Of a DNA stretch of 64,000 nt, positions 48,460 through 59,900 are shown one piece after another. Origin of the DNA: Druceiella hillmani (lineage: Eukaryota; Arthropoda; Insecta; Lepidoptera; Hepialidae); the NCBI GenBank assembly GCA_039881145.1, contig JAYKKI010000067.1, positions 1,622,001 through 1,686,000 of the forward strand, given 5' to 3'. The notes under the pieces are model-generated. The model was not told the DNA's origin, ran no database searches, and worked only from the letters and a program-made list of their open reading frames with translations. The first letter of the stretch is position 1. Every line of letters starts with the position of its first letter. A program made the translations under genes and the position numbers.

Positions 48460-49160
48460 TAGTGTTGTTCCAAAAAACTTTGACAGGGTCTGGATATCCA
48501 CAAATATTGCCTCTGAGTCACCGATACTATGAGTATAATTACGGAATTTCGACTTTTATTTAGATGTAATGAGAATAGATGACGTCCAAGATGAATTGGA
48601 ATTTTCTCTGTGAAAAATTAATCTTGGATGTTCCTTTTCAACCCTGATTTCTCTTAGGGGTCGAGATAAGAAAGAACATGCCTTCTTATACAATGGTGAG
48701 AGAAAGGTTGTCCATTCTCTGACATGTGGTTTATCAACTTCAATCACATGAAAGAAGTATGGCTCCTGTCTAACATCACGAATCACTTTTACTCACTCAT
48801 CAGGTGTTACACAAGGTGATTTGTGGTTTTTGCAACCCATATTTTTGTCACATTCCAAATATGAGTGTCCGCGATATAATTTTGATCATATCCAAGCGTT
48901 GCATTGTTTGAGAATTACACTGTGTTTTGTTTTATGCACTATATGTTGTATATATAGTGCATAAAACAAAACACAGTGTAATTCTTATTCTGCCCACCGC
49001 AATTATCAGAGAATATACCCGGCTCCCGAGTATTTTTATTAAGCATATTCAATACATAGTGATGGAGAAGTGAACATACTTGATCAGATCCTTTTTTGCT
49101 ATTGTTTCTGGGTAGCAAAGAAATATGATTTGGATGTAGGTAGTTTATGGATGTCAAAAA
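48460..49160 (-). pseudogene. DUF7869-like TE protein relic
   Basis: Read on the minus strand. LHPNHISLLPRNNSKKGSD and IFSDNCGGQNKNYTVFCFM (49157-48945) end at a perfect hairpin. Beyond it come RGHSYLECDKNMGCKNH (about 48875-48820), a TGA replacing what is usually a tryptophan after PDE, then VIRDVRQEPYFFHVIEVDKP (about 48787-48727) and RVEKEHPRLIFHR. The DNCGGQNKN box, followed by GHS/T-x-x-x-CD and an EW-x-x-x-V-x-x-AR-like block, is the pattern I associate with DUF7869 proteins, found in many insect genomes and usually TE-derived; the biochemical role is unknown. The upstream part is missing. It is inactive because of the stop and the hairpin insertion. Confidence 0.65.
48911..48985. repeat. 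Perfect 34-bp hairpin inside the DUF7869-like relic
   Basis: Arms 48911-48944 and 48952-48985 are exact reverse complements (GAATTACACTGTGTTTTG...), with a 7-base loop. One arm encodes the NKNYTVFCFMHYI part of the relic on the minus strand, so the other arm is an inverted duplicate of coding sequence. This is typical of a template-switch mutation during replication or repair. Confidence 0.95.
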
Positions 49161-49380
49161 ATTTAAGGTTAATTGTATTTTATAATAAACGTCATTTGTG
49201 TTAATGTTCGGCCTACTTAGATTTTTTAAAGTTTCAGTGTAATAGCTTCCCTTACAGAGAATGATGAACGATATTGTCTGTAACGATTTGTTTGTAGCGA
49301 TTTAATTTATTTTGCATATTCTTTGCCTTGTTATGCGATGCATAGCAATAAATGCTGAAGTACATACAGATGCATCCACC

Positions 49381-49383
<3 letters not shown>

Positions 49384-49429
<46 letters not shown>

Positions 49430-49440
49430 GTATATATATA

Positions 49441-49479
<39 letters not shown>
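49384..49479. repeat. (TA)n microsatellite with TG interruptions
   Basis: AT repeat of about 95 bases with ACATAT, GTATAT and GTGTAT interruptions. Confidence 0.97.
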
Positions 49480-49484
<5 letters not shown>

Positions 49485-50279
49485 ACTTTGTGGGCGTAAT
49501 TTTCTGTATGTTATAGTTAGTACTAAGTTATAGTATTAAGCCATTCTTTTCTAGGTTATCTTCTTTTATTTTCCAAAACACTTATCAGCACACATAATTA
49601 AATGTTTTGTTCATCTATAAATAGTTTTGGGTTGACATCTTTCAGAATTCTAGCCTTCTATTCTACATTAACAGTTTCAAGACACTTGTATTTCGCACAA
49701 CTACAATTTAGGCCAGTTCCATGACTTTGAAGTATAATCTTTTTATTAACGTCCGATAATCGATCGTAAAGTTTACGCTTTGTGGTAAGTAGCCTCAGAT
49801 TAAACTCGCGTTCTTGTTCTGATGCCATTTTCAAAAATTAATATGAGTAAATATAAATACACCCCCCCCCCCATCACATTTATACCACGCACATATATCC
49901 AGCTCAAAAAACATAAAAATGTTACATCGGATGTTTTGCCGCCGTGTCCTTCGTTTGTTTAAATAATTAAATTTCGTTGTAGACATTAAACAGACGATGC
50001 TCTATCAACCCTCATTTTAATACAAACTTCCCAAGGGTAGACAATGATGACCACGTAATATTACTGTGTTGACATAACATTCCAGAACGTGGTAAAAAAT
50101 TGCTGTTCTCTCTCCTGTTGCTGAAACGCATTTACAGTAAGTATTTCTAATATCCTACTGCAAATGTAATAACTTTTTATTCAATATGTACATTTATTTA
50201 GTACAAATGAAATATTATAAATATTATTCGATTTCTATCATTTTGGCATGATTAGATAGAGAAAACTTAAAATTTTGTT
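49480..50279. other. No recognisable gene
   Basis: AT-rich sequence with a C-rich run (49862-49872). Nothing else is supported. It forms the 5' flank of the retrotransposon insertion. Confidence 0.6.
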
Positions 50280-50288
50280 ATGCGTGTT
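50280..50288. repeat. Target-site duplication, 5' copy (ATGCGTGTT)
   Basis: ATGCGTGTT directly precedes the GGGGGG start of the LINE and recurs at 54763-54771 directly after its poly(A) tail. The first A of the 3' copy may belong to the tail, so the duplication is 8 or 9 bp. Confidence 0.9.
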
Positions 50289-50697
50289 GGGGGGTAATGT
50301 TGTTCGCGTCCGTAGGAGCTACCTAACCATAACCCTACACGTGCCCCTCGGGTGTCGTAGTCGTAGGCGGCGGTCAACTAACCTACTAAGCAAGCCTAAC
50401 AGCTTCTTATGTTGGAGGTAGGAAATGATCTCCACACCCGTAATCTTGTGGTCATGTCTCGCAAGAACGGAGACCTGGGCTTGGTCGCCTGGGTCGCGAG
50501 GAAGACAACCTCTTAACCTGAAAAAATAACCCTAATCCTAAGGTGTGACCGTGCCGATAGGATGAATGGCTGCAGGTAGTCAGTCTCTAGCGCAAACCTT
50601 GATGAAACTGGCTCACATCGTTGAAAAGTGCCCTCTCACAGGAATGGGCGTTACCCTGTGAGTGACCTATTATATCGACCCTACTCGTGGGAACAAT
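50289..50697 (+). promoter_or_regulatory. LINE 5' UTR (probable internal promoter region)
   Basis: About 400 bases of GC-richer sequence between the element start and the first ORF1 ATG, with no ORF. Jockey-clade elements carry internal promoters at the 5' end. This region is assigned by position only. Confidence 0.55.
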
Positions 50698-52042
50698 ATG
50701 AATTCGAAACAAGAAACAATATCACAACCACAACAGAAATTACTTAAACAACAAGTACTTCATCAAAGCTACTTCTCTAGGCAAAGATCATCATCCCTCT
50801 CTGATATAAGCAGAGGACAGTCAACAACTTCAAAAAAACAACCTGAATCAGACCTGTTGCCTGTTGAAACTACAGCAATAAAAGATATCTCTCAACATCC
50901 TGCCCCACCCATATGGCAACATGTACCACTTCCTCGTGGCAATAAGAAGAGGAAAATATACGATTCTCCGCCACCGTCTAATGGAATTGTAAATAAGAAC
51001 CGGTTTAGCAACTTACCGCTTGATCCAAATGATGACATTGCCCTTTCAAAAACTCAGAAACCCAACAAACCACCACCAATAGTTCTGAGTGGTATAGAAG
51101 ACGTCAACAAGTTAATAAAACTAATTGAAACTGTTAGCCAAAAAGATAATTATAAGCTCAAAATGATTACCAAAAATATCCTTCACGAGCTAATGAAAAC
51201 TCCAGAAGAATATAAGAAAATTATCAATCTCCTCAGAGATAACGGGCTTATAGGGTATACTTTTACGCCTAAGGACTCCAAATGCTACCGAATTGTCATT
51301 AAGAACTTGCATCACCTCACACCTCATGAAGCTATTGTTGAGGCAGTTCAAGCGACCAACAACGAAGTCAGAGGTGAAATAATTAATGCACGATACGGCC
51401 CCGAAAAGAAACCGACTTCAACATTCTTCGTCAATATCAAGCCTAGCATTAACAATCCTGAAAATACCATACAATACAATAGCCTAGCAAAACATTGCAT
51501 TTATAGCACAGCAAAAAATTAAGATTGAGGATCCCCGGAAATCAAAGTTCATTGTACAATGCCAACGCTGTCAACAATATGGTCATACCAAAAATAACTG
51601 CATGAGACCATTTAGATGCGTGAAATGCGGTGAAGACCATAAAACCTCAGAGTGCAAAAAGAATAGGACAACTCCAGCCAAGTGTGCTTTATGCTGCTGC
51701 GACCACCCTGCTAATTATAAAGGATGCCAAATATACAAAGAAATACTAGCTCGAAGGACCAAGAATCTCACCTCTCGCGCTAGACTACCCTCTCAAACAC
51801 CTGTTATCAACATACCAATTACCACCAACTTTGACACTAAGGGTCATAGTAACACCCACAAAACATCTTATGCCGATATTGCCAAAGGTAGGCAACCAAC
51901 AACACAGCAATCTACCCACCAACAATCTAATAAATTAGAAGATATACTTGCCAAACAAAGTGAGAAAATGGATCTCTTAATTCAACAAATAGGCTCCCTA
52001 CTGGGACTTATAACTACCCTGATATCTAATCTGACAAAATGA
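50698..52042 (+). pseudogene. LINE ORF1, Gag-like nucleic-acid-binding protein, frameshifted
   Basis: Starts MNSKQETISQPQQ at the first ATG (50698); an upstream in-frame GTG is less plausible. The Q/P/K-rich, disordered N-terminus is followed by a PRE_C2HC-type domain (YKLKMITKNILHELMKTP, YTFTPKDSKCYRIVIKNLHH, at about residues 155-210). The frame is broken near 51488-51494 by one extra base. It then continues with FIVQCQRCQQYGHTKNNC, CVKCGEDHKTSEC and CALCCCDHPANYKGC, three CCHC-type zinc knuckles. The C-terminus is a polar linker with a short coiled-coil-like end (EDILAKQSEKMDLLIQQIGS). Role in the family: packages element RNA into ribonucleoprotein. The stop overlaps the ORF2 start as ATGA. 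Confidence 0.9.
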
Positions 52043-54654
52043 CTTCTCTACACATCGCCACATGGAACATAAACGGACTTGCTCCCAACACTAAAGAACT
52101 TGAGATGTTTTTGAGAACCAATAAGCTTGACGCCTGCCTTATATCAGAATCTCACACTACATCAAGATCACGCATATGCATTCGTGGATTCTGCGTTTAC
52201 ACAACTTCACACCCCGAAGGGGAAGCTCATGGTGGTGCGGCAATAGTAATTAAGGAGAACATTAAGCATTGCCTACTCGAGTCTTGGGAAACCAAGTACC
52301 TGCAAGCTACAACTGTACGGATCGATGATCGTGCCGGACCCCTCATCCTCTCAGCAATATACTGTCCACCGCGTCACACCATTAAGGAGAATATGTTTAC
52401 GGAGTTTTTCAAAGCTTTAGGAAACCGATTCATAGCCGGTGGTGATTGGAACGCTAAGCACACATTGGGGATCTAGGTTAACAACTACGAGAGGTAGAGA
52501 ATTAAAATGTAGTACTGAGATCAACAATCTAGCGACCATTTCAACGGGAGAACCTACATATTGGCCTACAGATACCGAGAGAACTCCTGATCTTATAGAC
52601 TTTTTTTATCAGAAAAGGCATTTGTCATCAAAATCTCCTAATCGAGTCAAACCTAGATGGATCTTCTGATTACACACCAATACTTCTTACTGTAAGCCCT
52701 ATTGCGATACCCCGTGATACCCATAGCTCCTATCTAACTAACGCTAAAACCGATTGGAATGGTTTCCGAGAATATCTCGACGAAAATATCACTCTCAAAC
52801 TTCCGTTAAAAACTGCTGAAGATGTAGACGATGCATGTCTATACATTACAAACCTGATCCAAGTAGCAGCGTGGACAAGCACACCCACACTGAAGCATTC
52901 ATTTGCGAATACACCGCTCCCGTTTGAAATCCGTCAAAAAATTTATGAAAAAAGCCGCCTTCGTAGAGTTTGGCAACTTTCCCGTAGCAGCGAAGACAAA
53001 ACGCGACTGAACAAAGCAATAAAAGAGCTAAAGATTCTTCTTGCTGATGTCACTAACGCTGCAGTTAAACAAATCGTGGAAAAGATGTCACCCAATGGCC
53101 ATGGAACCCATTCTTTATGGAAAGCTACCAGGAATATGCCACAGCACCAACAATGTTCACCGCCAATCTGGAATGGCAATACATGGGCACGGACAGACCC
53201 AGAAAAAGTTGAGACCTTCGCCAGCCATCTTGCTAATGTCTTCAAACCTAACGGATCTGACAACCCTGAGGACCCTGAAATAGATCTGATCCTAAATCAG
53301 GAACTGCAGCTGTGTCTGCCGATAAGACCTACTTCCCCAAAGGAGCTGTCCAAAGAAATAGCCAGCTTGGACTCGAAGAAAGCTCCAGGATTTGACCTGA
53401 TCACCCCGAAGGTACTCAAAGAGCTTCCTAGAAAATGTATTGTCTTCCTGGTAACCCTCGTTAATGCAACCTTCAGAACAAAACATGTCCCTGCTATTTG
53501 GAAAATATCCGAGGTAGTTATGATCCATAAACCCGGTAAACCAGTCAACGATGCATCCTCACACCGTCCTGTCAGCTTAACTCCAGTTCTAAGCAAATTG
53601 TGGGAAAAAATAATCCTTACTAGGATACATGCATACCTAGATATCAATCACGTCATACCAGATCATCAGTTCGGGTTTCGCAAGCAACATTCGACCCTAG
53701 AACAAGTACACAGAGTCTATCGTACTATACGAGACTGTTTGGAAAATAAAGAATATTGTTCTGCTGCTTTCCTGGATATCCAACAGGCATTCGATCGGGT
53801 CTGGCACAAAGGGTTACTATGCAAAATAAAGCAAGCACTTCCATACTCTTTCTACCCCTTGATGGATTCTTACCTTAGAGACAGAATGTTTCGAGTAAAA
53901 CACCGTGACGCCAGGTCTTCCTTGTATAGTTGCCACGCAGGAGTACCCCAGGGATCGGTACTCGGTCCGGTGCTTTACAACATCTTCACGAATGACTTAC
54001 CCCAGACACCTAATATTACAGTAGCAACCTATGCTGACGATGCTGCATTTCTCGCATGTAATAGCAGTCCAGAAGAGGCAAGTAAATTGCTGCAGGCACA
54101 ACTCGATGACACAAATAAATGGTAGAACAAATGGCGTATAAGAGCTAGTGCCCAAAAATCTCACCACATCACGTTCACTCTGAGACGTGCAACTTGTCCT
54201 GCAGCCAACTTAGGTACCAACACCTTACCGCAATCGTCCTGTGTCAAATACCTGGGGTTTCATCTGGACCGAAGGATGACATGGAAAGACCACATCAAAA
54301 ATAAACGTAACGAAATCAATTTTCGATTTAGAAATTTGCTATGGCTTCTAGGAAGACAGTCAGCACTATCCCTAAGCAACAAACTAAGAGTGTGCTGCTC
54401 CGTAATAAAACCCATTTGGACATATGGGATTCAACTGTGGTCATCGGCCAGTAATTCGAACATACTCTGCCTACAAAGAGACCAAAACAATATACTTAGG
54501 GTCATATCAGGTGCACCATGGTACTCCCGCAATTCGGAAATCCACAGCCACATACAAAGATCGTCTGACATTCCATCCTAACCCACTTTCGCACATGCTG
54601 TTGCGGCCCAACTCGATAAAGAGACTCAAGAGAGCTGACGTGCTTCATTATTAG
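52039..54654 (+). pseudogene. LINE ORF2, AP endonuclease plus reverse transcriptase, disabled
   Basis: About 870 codons, the usual Jockey ORF2 length. The endonuclease starts TSLHIATWNINGL, followed by LISESHT (catalytic E), HGGAAIVIK, AIYCPP and GGDWNAKH. The frame changes at about 52465-52475, and again in a T7 run (52601-52607) where one extra T fits. The RT (from about 53340) carries HRPVSLTPVLSKLWEKII, FGFRKQHST, AAFLDIQQAFDRVWH, GVPQGSVLGPVLYN and the catalytic ATYADDAAFL at about 54028. A TAG at 54123 breaks NKW-NKWRIRA. Reading continues with CVKYLGFHLDRRMTWKDHI and GIQLWSSAS. A small deletion near 54545-54560 shifts to the C-terminal DRLTFHPNPLSHMLLRP end. It would nick DNA and copy element RNA by target-primed reverse transcription, but is inactive as it stands. 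Confidence 0.93.
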
Positions 54655-54751
54655 AGCGATTAAGGGCACTGGCCCTATATTCGCCAAAACACGATACATA
54701 CCACAACCTACCTGCTTATAGTTCTAATGACTGAACGCAGGATACAAAGAG

Positions 54752-54763
54752 AAAAAAAAAAAA
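54752..54763 (+). other. Poly(A) tail of the LINE
   Basis: Twelve A residues right before the 3' target-site copy. Confidence 0.9.
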
Positions 54764-54771
54764 TGCGTGTT
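54763..54771. repeat. Target-site duplication, 3' copy
   Basis: ATGCGTGTT, identical to 50280-50288. Confidence 0.9.
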
Positions 54772-55769
54772 ACAACGTTTCCTTCCCGTCTTCCACATTA
54801 AATTATTCAATAACACGGACAGAGAAATGAGACGTCGAGTTCAAAAACTATATTTACAAAAGAGATAGTAATAATTATGATAATTCTTTGTTTATATTAC
54901 GGGCGAGCGAGTACAATATATGTGTGAATAGGACAGAATTATTGTAAGACAAATCGGATTAGCCCAGAGTCAAAAATAAATATCGTAAAAGACAAAATAC
55001 GATATTATTCGCCCGACTTACGAGTGAAATATTATTCTTGGATGTTTAGTTTTACTGGCAATAGCCGTATAATTCGGATACTTTGTCCATTTTAGAACGC
55101 TAATGACATGTTACTGACTCTAGGTAGGTTTTAAAACTTCATAAGGTATCGTTGCGCATCAGTCAGCTATGCCTCATTTAGATGAAATATTTTTTGTTGG
55201 TGGAATTTTCACTAAATTGCTCGTTTAGTTTGCTCTTTTTTACTTGAGTTCACGATAGTTAAAATGTTGTACTTAAATATCCGTCCCCGGCTCTCAGCCC
55301 TTATATTAACTAAAAAAATCGGAATACAAATCTAAACAAATCCACGAAAAACTTTCTACGTTAAACTTACAACCACAATACAAATAAACACAATCTATTA
55401 ACATTTCAAATAGATTAAGAGAAATAATTCTTTTATATCGCCATTCACTAAAAACAAATCATTTTAAAAATTAATTTTCAGTGTATGCGGAGAACAACCT
55501 TTATGCGATAGCCCAATGCTCACTTTACCAGTTTTTTAAGTTAAAAGTGATAACGTATTTTAAAAAAAACGAAGGAAATATCTATGAAATTTCCATTAAA
55601 ATCAATTCGATATTTTTGAAGTTCAAAAACGTAACTTACGAAATATTTTTAAATATTTATTGATTTTTAAATATAGATGGACACCAATGAAGAAATAAAT
55701 AAAACAAGGGAAAATGAAGACAAAGTATTAATTAAGCACTTCAAAGGTATTTAAAAATTACTTCAAAAA
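54772..55769. other. No recognisable gene
   Basis: AT-rich DNA between the LINE and segment x'. It is contiguous with 49480-50279 before the LINE insertion. No motif is supported. Confidence 0.6.
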
Positions 55770-56422
55770 TTTTAAATAAACCACGTAACCCATTTCTTTA
55801 TTAAATCGAAGTAAAACCGTTTTATCTCTGTAAAATATGTACATGTTTTGTAAAATATGTCATTATAGTACTGTGTAAGAGCATTAAACCCATCATAAAT
55901 AAGTCCTACACACTTCATGGTTTGGGCAACGCCTAACTGTTAATGAACTCTATCAACTACATTCATTCGCAGTAATGCTCACTGCTTGTATCTATCTTGA
56001 TATATCGCAGTTACTTGAATTTAATTAAACTGAATTGAAAAATTAATAAGCGAAATATTGATTAGTAAATTTGCATCCCTATTTATTAATTTGCTTTTCC
56101 CACGACTTTGTCCATAAGATAATCCGATTTTCTACGAAGTGCCAAAGAAATATATAAGTATGTAGGTATTTTCATTTGAATCTATTGTGAAAAATCTCAT
56201 TCTTAAGCGCTTCTTCCGGAAATCACCAGCAGGTGTGCTTTTGTACGATCAGCGGATGTCGTCCCTGCCAATTATTTTTGTATCAAATCGCGTCTCCAGG
56301 GACAACCCATGTCAATGTCAGACTAACGATGTACAGGATATTTTCGTAAATAAAACTATACTTCTATTATTTAAAAGTAAAGAAAATAGTTTTGTACTAC
56401 TTAATTTATAAATATATATATA

Positions 56423-56476
<54 letters not shown>

Positions 56477-56975
56477 CTATGCGTATTCTGAATTATTTGT
56501 CTGAGATATACATATACGGTGATACATAGGTACATTTATTCCTATATTTCCCTCATAAGCCAAAATGACATTTCTAGTTCGGTTATACAGGTACATTTAT
56601 AAACCTACGCTATCCTGAAAATTACTTTTTACACTTTAGTCTAATTTACCCGCTATTATCCAAGTATAAAGATATAAGCATGCTTAATAATGGCCAATAT
56701 TGCTGCTGATGTTACAAAATATACATTAGTTCCATTAAAATAGATCTAGTAGTTTTTAAGTTTTTTTAATAATCTTATTATATTAATTAAATGAAACCAA
56801 CTTCTATAGTAATATCTCATCCATATAATATTACTATTACACAATTTCACTCAAGAGACCTAGGTGAAGTTGTTTAATTTTAGCCAGTTTTTGAAAATGT
56901 AACTCATAGTCTACTTCATTCCACGTTCCTGTGGCTGTAGCAATAAAAGAAAGACAGTGAAATTTTAGAATGTTC
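55770..56975. repeat. Second right arm, segment x' (inverted copy of 1-1250)
   Basis: Reverse-complement match to the window start, including CATGTTTTGTAAAATATGTCATTATAGTACT-type sequence near 55842 and the highly similar block at 56200-56330. A (TA)n tract (56412-56475) has expanded here where segment x has only short AT-rich sequence (near 560-610). Homology goes to the end of the partner available in the window. Confidence 0.8.
56412..56475. repeat. (TA)n microsatellite
   Basis: AT repeat interrupted once by TAATTTAT. Confidence 0.95.
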
Positions 56976-59900
56976 GTGTATCGTAAACATGTCATGACGC
57001 CGACAAAAATATCCGCATTTTTGGTGAATTCAAGTGCAAACATAGATATTACAGTTCCAATAAGTTGGTGTACCCACGAGTACTTGACTCAGTAAATGAA
57101 TATCGCCAACAAGTTATGAACGATAAATTATGTCGTCTGATTTTATTTCGCAGACTTTCATAAATTTGTCCGTTTTGGAGTTCCGTGCCTCAGAATGAAA
57201 AAAACAGGCACTTGTAGGATTCCTTTGTTGTTGATCTATTTGCCTGTCAAGACCTTTTTCTTACGGATGACCAGAGGTATCAAGATGATATTAATATCAA
57301 ATGCCAACTCAATAAAATGAATACCAAAATACTTCGTTACTTTATAAAATTCGAAAATCATTCATTTATAATTCAATGTAGATTTATTACCGGACATACT
57401 ATATTTTTTATTCCATTTTAATTTTTTTGTATATTTATTAATTACATGTATTTTATACATATTTATATGTATTGTTATATTATATTATAGTTATGCTTAT
57501 TACATGTATTTTATACATATTTTATATGATATAACAGTACGAAATTTTAATATATAAATTCTACCCTGATTACATTTAAAAACCTTCTGATAAAACGAAG
57601 TAGGACTTTAAAAATTCAGTAAAATTTTTGAAAAGCCCCTAATGAAAATATAACATGAAACGAAAAGATTCGAAAATTAGATACTCTTCGCAATTCTAAT
57701 CAATATAATTCGTCCGGCACGAAGAATTATTGCACTTAGTTCATTTAATATAATTAAATATTGAGTACTTAAATAATTTTATAACACCGTTAATCGACAA
57801 CTGCGGTGATGCGTCGCCAACGATATTATTCAGGCATGGATAAGTTTTCCTCTCAGTAACCAATACAAACATAAATAGCAATGACATACTGCCAATATCA
57901 TGGTACTTGCCGTTTAACAATATTGAAACTTGTACATTGCGCTACCTGATCATGCAATACAACTTATCGTCATGTAAATTAAAAACAATTGACATTTTAC
58001 GCTAAATACCAAAAATTTACAATCGTAAAATTTTAAAATGTGCGATAAAACAGTATAAGAAAAAAGGTCTGTATTTTAAATGTTTTTGAAAGAAAATTAA
58101 TTTAGTAGACTCAGCTAGGGAGCTAGAAGTTTCGGTCTATTTGTTTGAATGCATATCACATGAAAATATTTGGTTTATTTAGATGAAACTATTATACTTC
58201 TTAATGTCCAAGAAATAATATGAAATATTGAGAGTTTTTGAAAAGCTTTTCTGTCTGTAAATACGTTCGTATGTTCTCAAATCACTTCGAAACAAATAAA
58301 ACCATTCAATGTGAAATTTATTATAATCTCTCAAAAAATAATTTAATTTAAGTTGACGTCGCAAAGTTACAAAAATTAAAAGAACTAAAGGTCGACTAAT
58401 GTCAAACACTGATATAATTAATCATTGACTATACATCTCACTTTAGCTTACAATTGGGTGAACCTAGTATTCCATACGAGCAAAATCACGATTACAAATC
58501 TAGTATGAGACTTGCTTGCGTTATATCAAGGTTCAACAAGTTCAGTGCAGTGTCGACATGTCGTCGACGTAAGGTGTTTACTTGGTGTGACCGAACTTGA
58601 CACATCGTCAACACCCTAAGACCGCCCCGTCTTTTTTATGTACACAAAAATCAATTAACAGTAAAACAAATAAATGTAATTAAAGAAATTAAATTTAGAA
58701 CCCTATGCAAATTAAAATTCTAATCATCGACCTACAATATATTGTTTGTAATTTACCATTTATTGGATGGCCAAGTTTTACTTTTGTCGTATTACGATTA
58801 CTGTATGAGACGTTATGTTATCAGAAAGAATTATTATATAGAATTATTATAAATCCGCTGTACCGATGAGATGGTCGTACCTCTGAGAACGAAATTCTAG
58901 TAAATATTCTAATCTCTGGTTATGAAAATTCAAGTTCAATCACGTCGAGAGCTTCTTTCTTAATACTTCTTCAATGTTTCAATTCATCTCACCAGCTTTT
59001 CTGCTCGATTTCATTAAATAATGTTTATTTCTTCTTTATACGATAAGCAGAAATATTGATACGAGAAAAAATGTTTTATCGAAGGGATTATGTCTCTTTA
59101 TGTAAATGAGTGCTTTAAATTGACTAATATATTTATGTATATTTCTCTAAACTTTTTAAAGCAATTTTACTTTTAACATTTTTGATATTTATCTATCCTC
59201 TCACTTTGGTCACTCGCGTATCACAAAATGTATCGTACTGATGGGGTACATGTGGATTTCCATCATAAAATTTAATGAAATTGGAATATAGGTCAAAAGG
59301 TGTATTTGCCTCTGACCTATGTACCGTGACGAAAGAAAAGAGTTACAAATTACAAATTTGACTTACGAGTACAAGATGATAGAACATTAAAAAAATACCA
59401 AATCGAGCTAACGGTAAAAGGAGAGTAATTTTTTTTTAAATCGTAGAATAAAAAATTATGACAACAAATTATTTACCAATACGTAAAATTGTATTATATA
59501 ATTACTGCGTGTATTAAGAAATTGACAAAATTTAGTATTTTGGTAATTTCTTAACGATAATAGTTACGCAATACAGATACAATTTTAGGTAATCTATATA
59601 TTGGACAGCAATCAGACTCTCGATTGGAAAAATTTTAGACTAATTAATTAAATTATATTCACTTTAATGTTTAAGGAAATATTTTATTTTTTTTATATTT
59701 AAGTATATAAATTAATTTAATCCAATATATCTTAACATTTCCTTTACCTACTCGTATCCATCTACTACAAAGCAGTTTTTCTTTTCACCGCATGATAATA
59801 CGGTGTTATCTAAAAAAGTGTTGTTTGATTTATAAAATTCAATGTCATTCATATTTAATCCACTATGAAAATTTCCGCTGTGCACTTCAATACACATTAA

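Larger units (their letters stand above)
50289..54762 (+). mobile_element. Full-length Jockey-clade non-LTR retrotransposon, disabled
   Basis: About 4.47 kb, with a 5' UTR starting GGGGGGTAATG, ORF1 (50698-52042), ORF2 (52039-54654), a short 3' UTR and a 12-base poly(A) tail (54752-54763), flanked by an 8-9 bp target-site duplication. ORF1 has the PRE_C2HC/zinc-knuckle layout, and ORF2 has AP endonuclease then reverse transcriptase, as in Jockey elements. Full length plus intact duplications indicate a relatively recent target-primed insertion. It carries at least three frame changes, one nonsense codon and a small deletion near the end. Its GC content and codon use stand out from the flanks. 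Confidence 0.93.

Noticed and set aside
52943..53647. Minus-strand ORFs of 78-116 residues
   Set aside because: They are shadows opposite the LINE reverse transcriptase.
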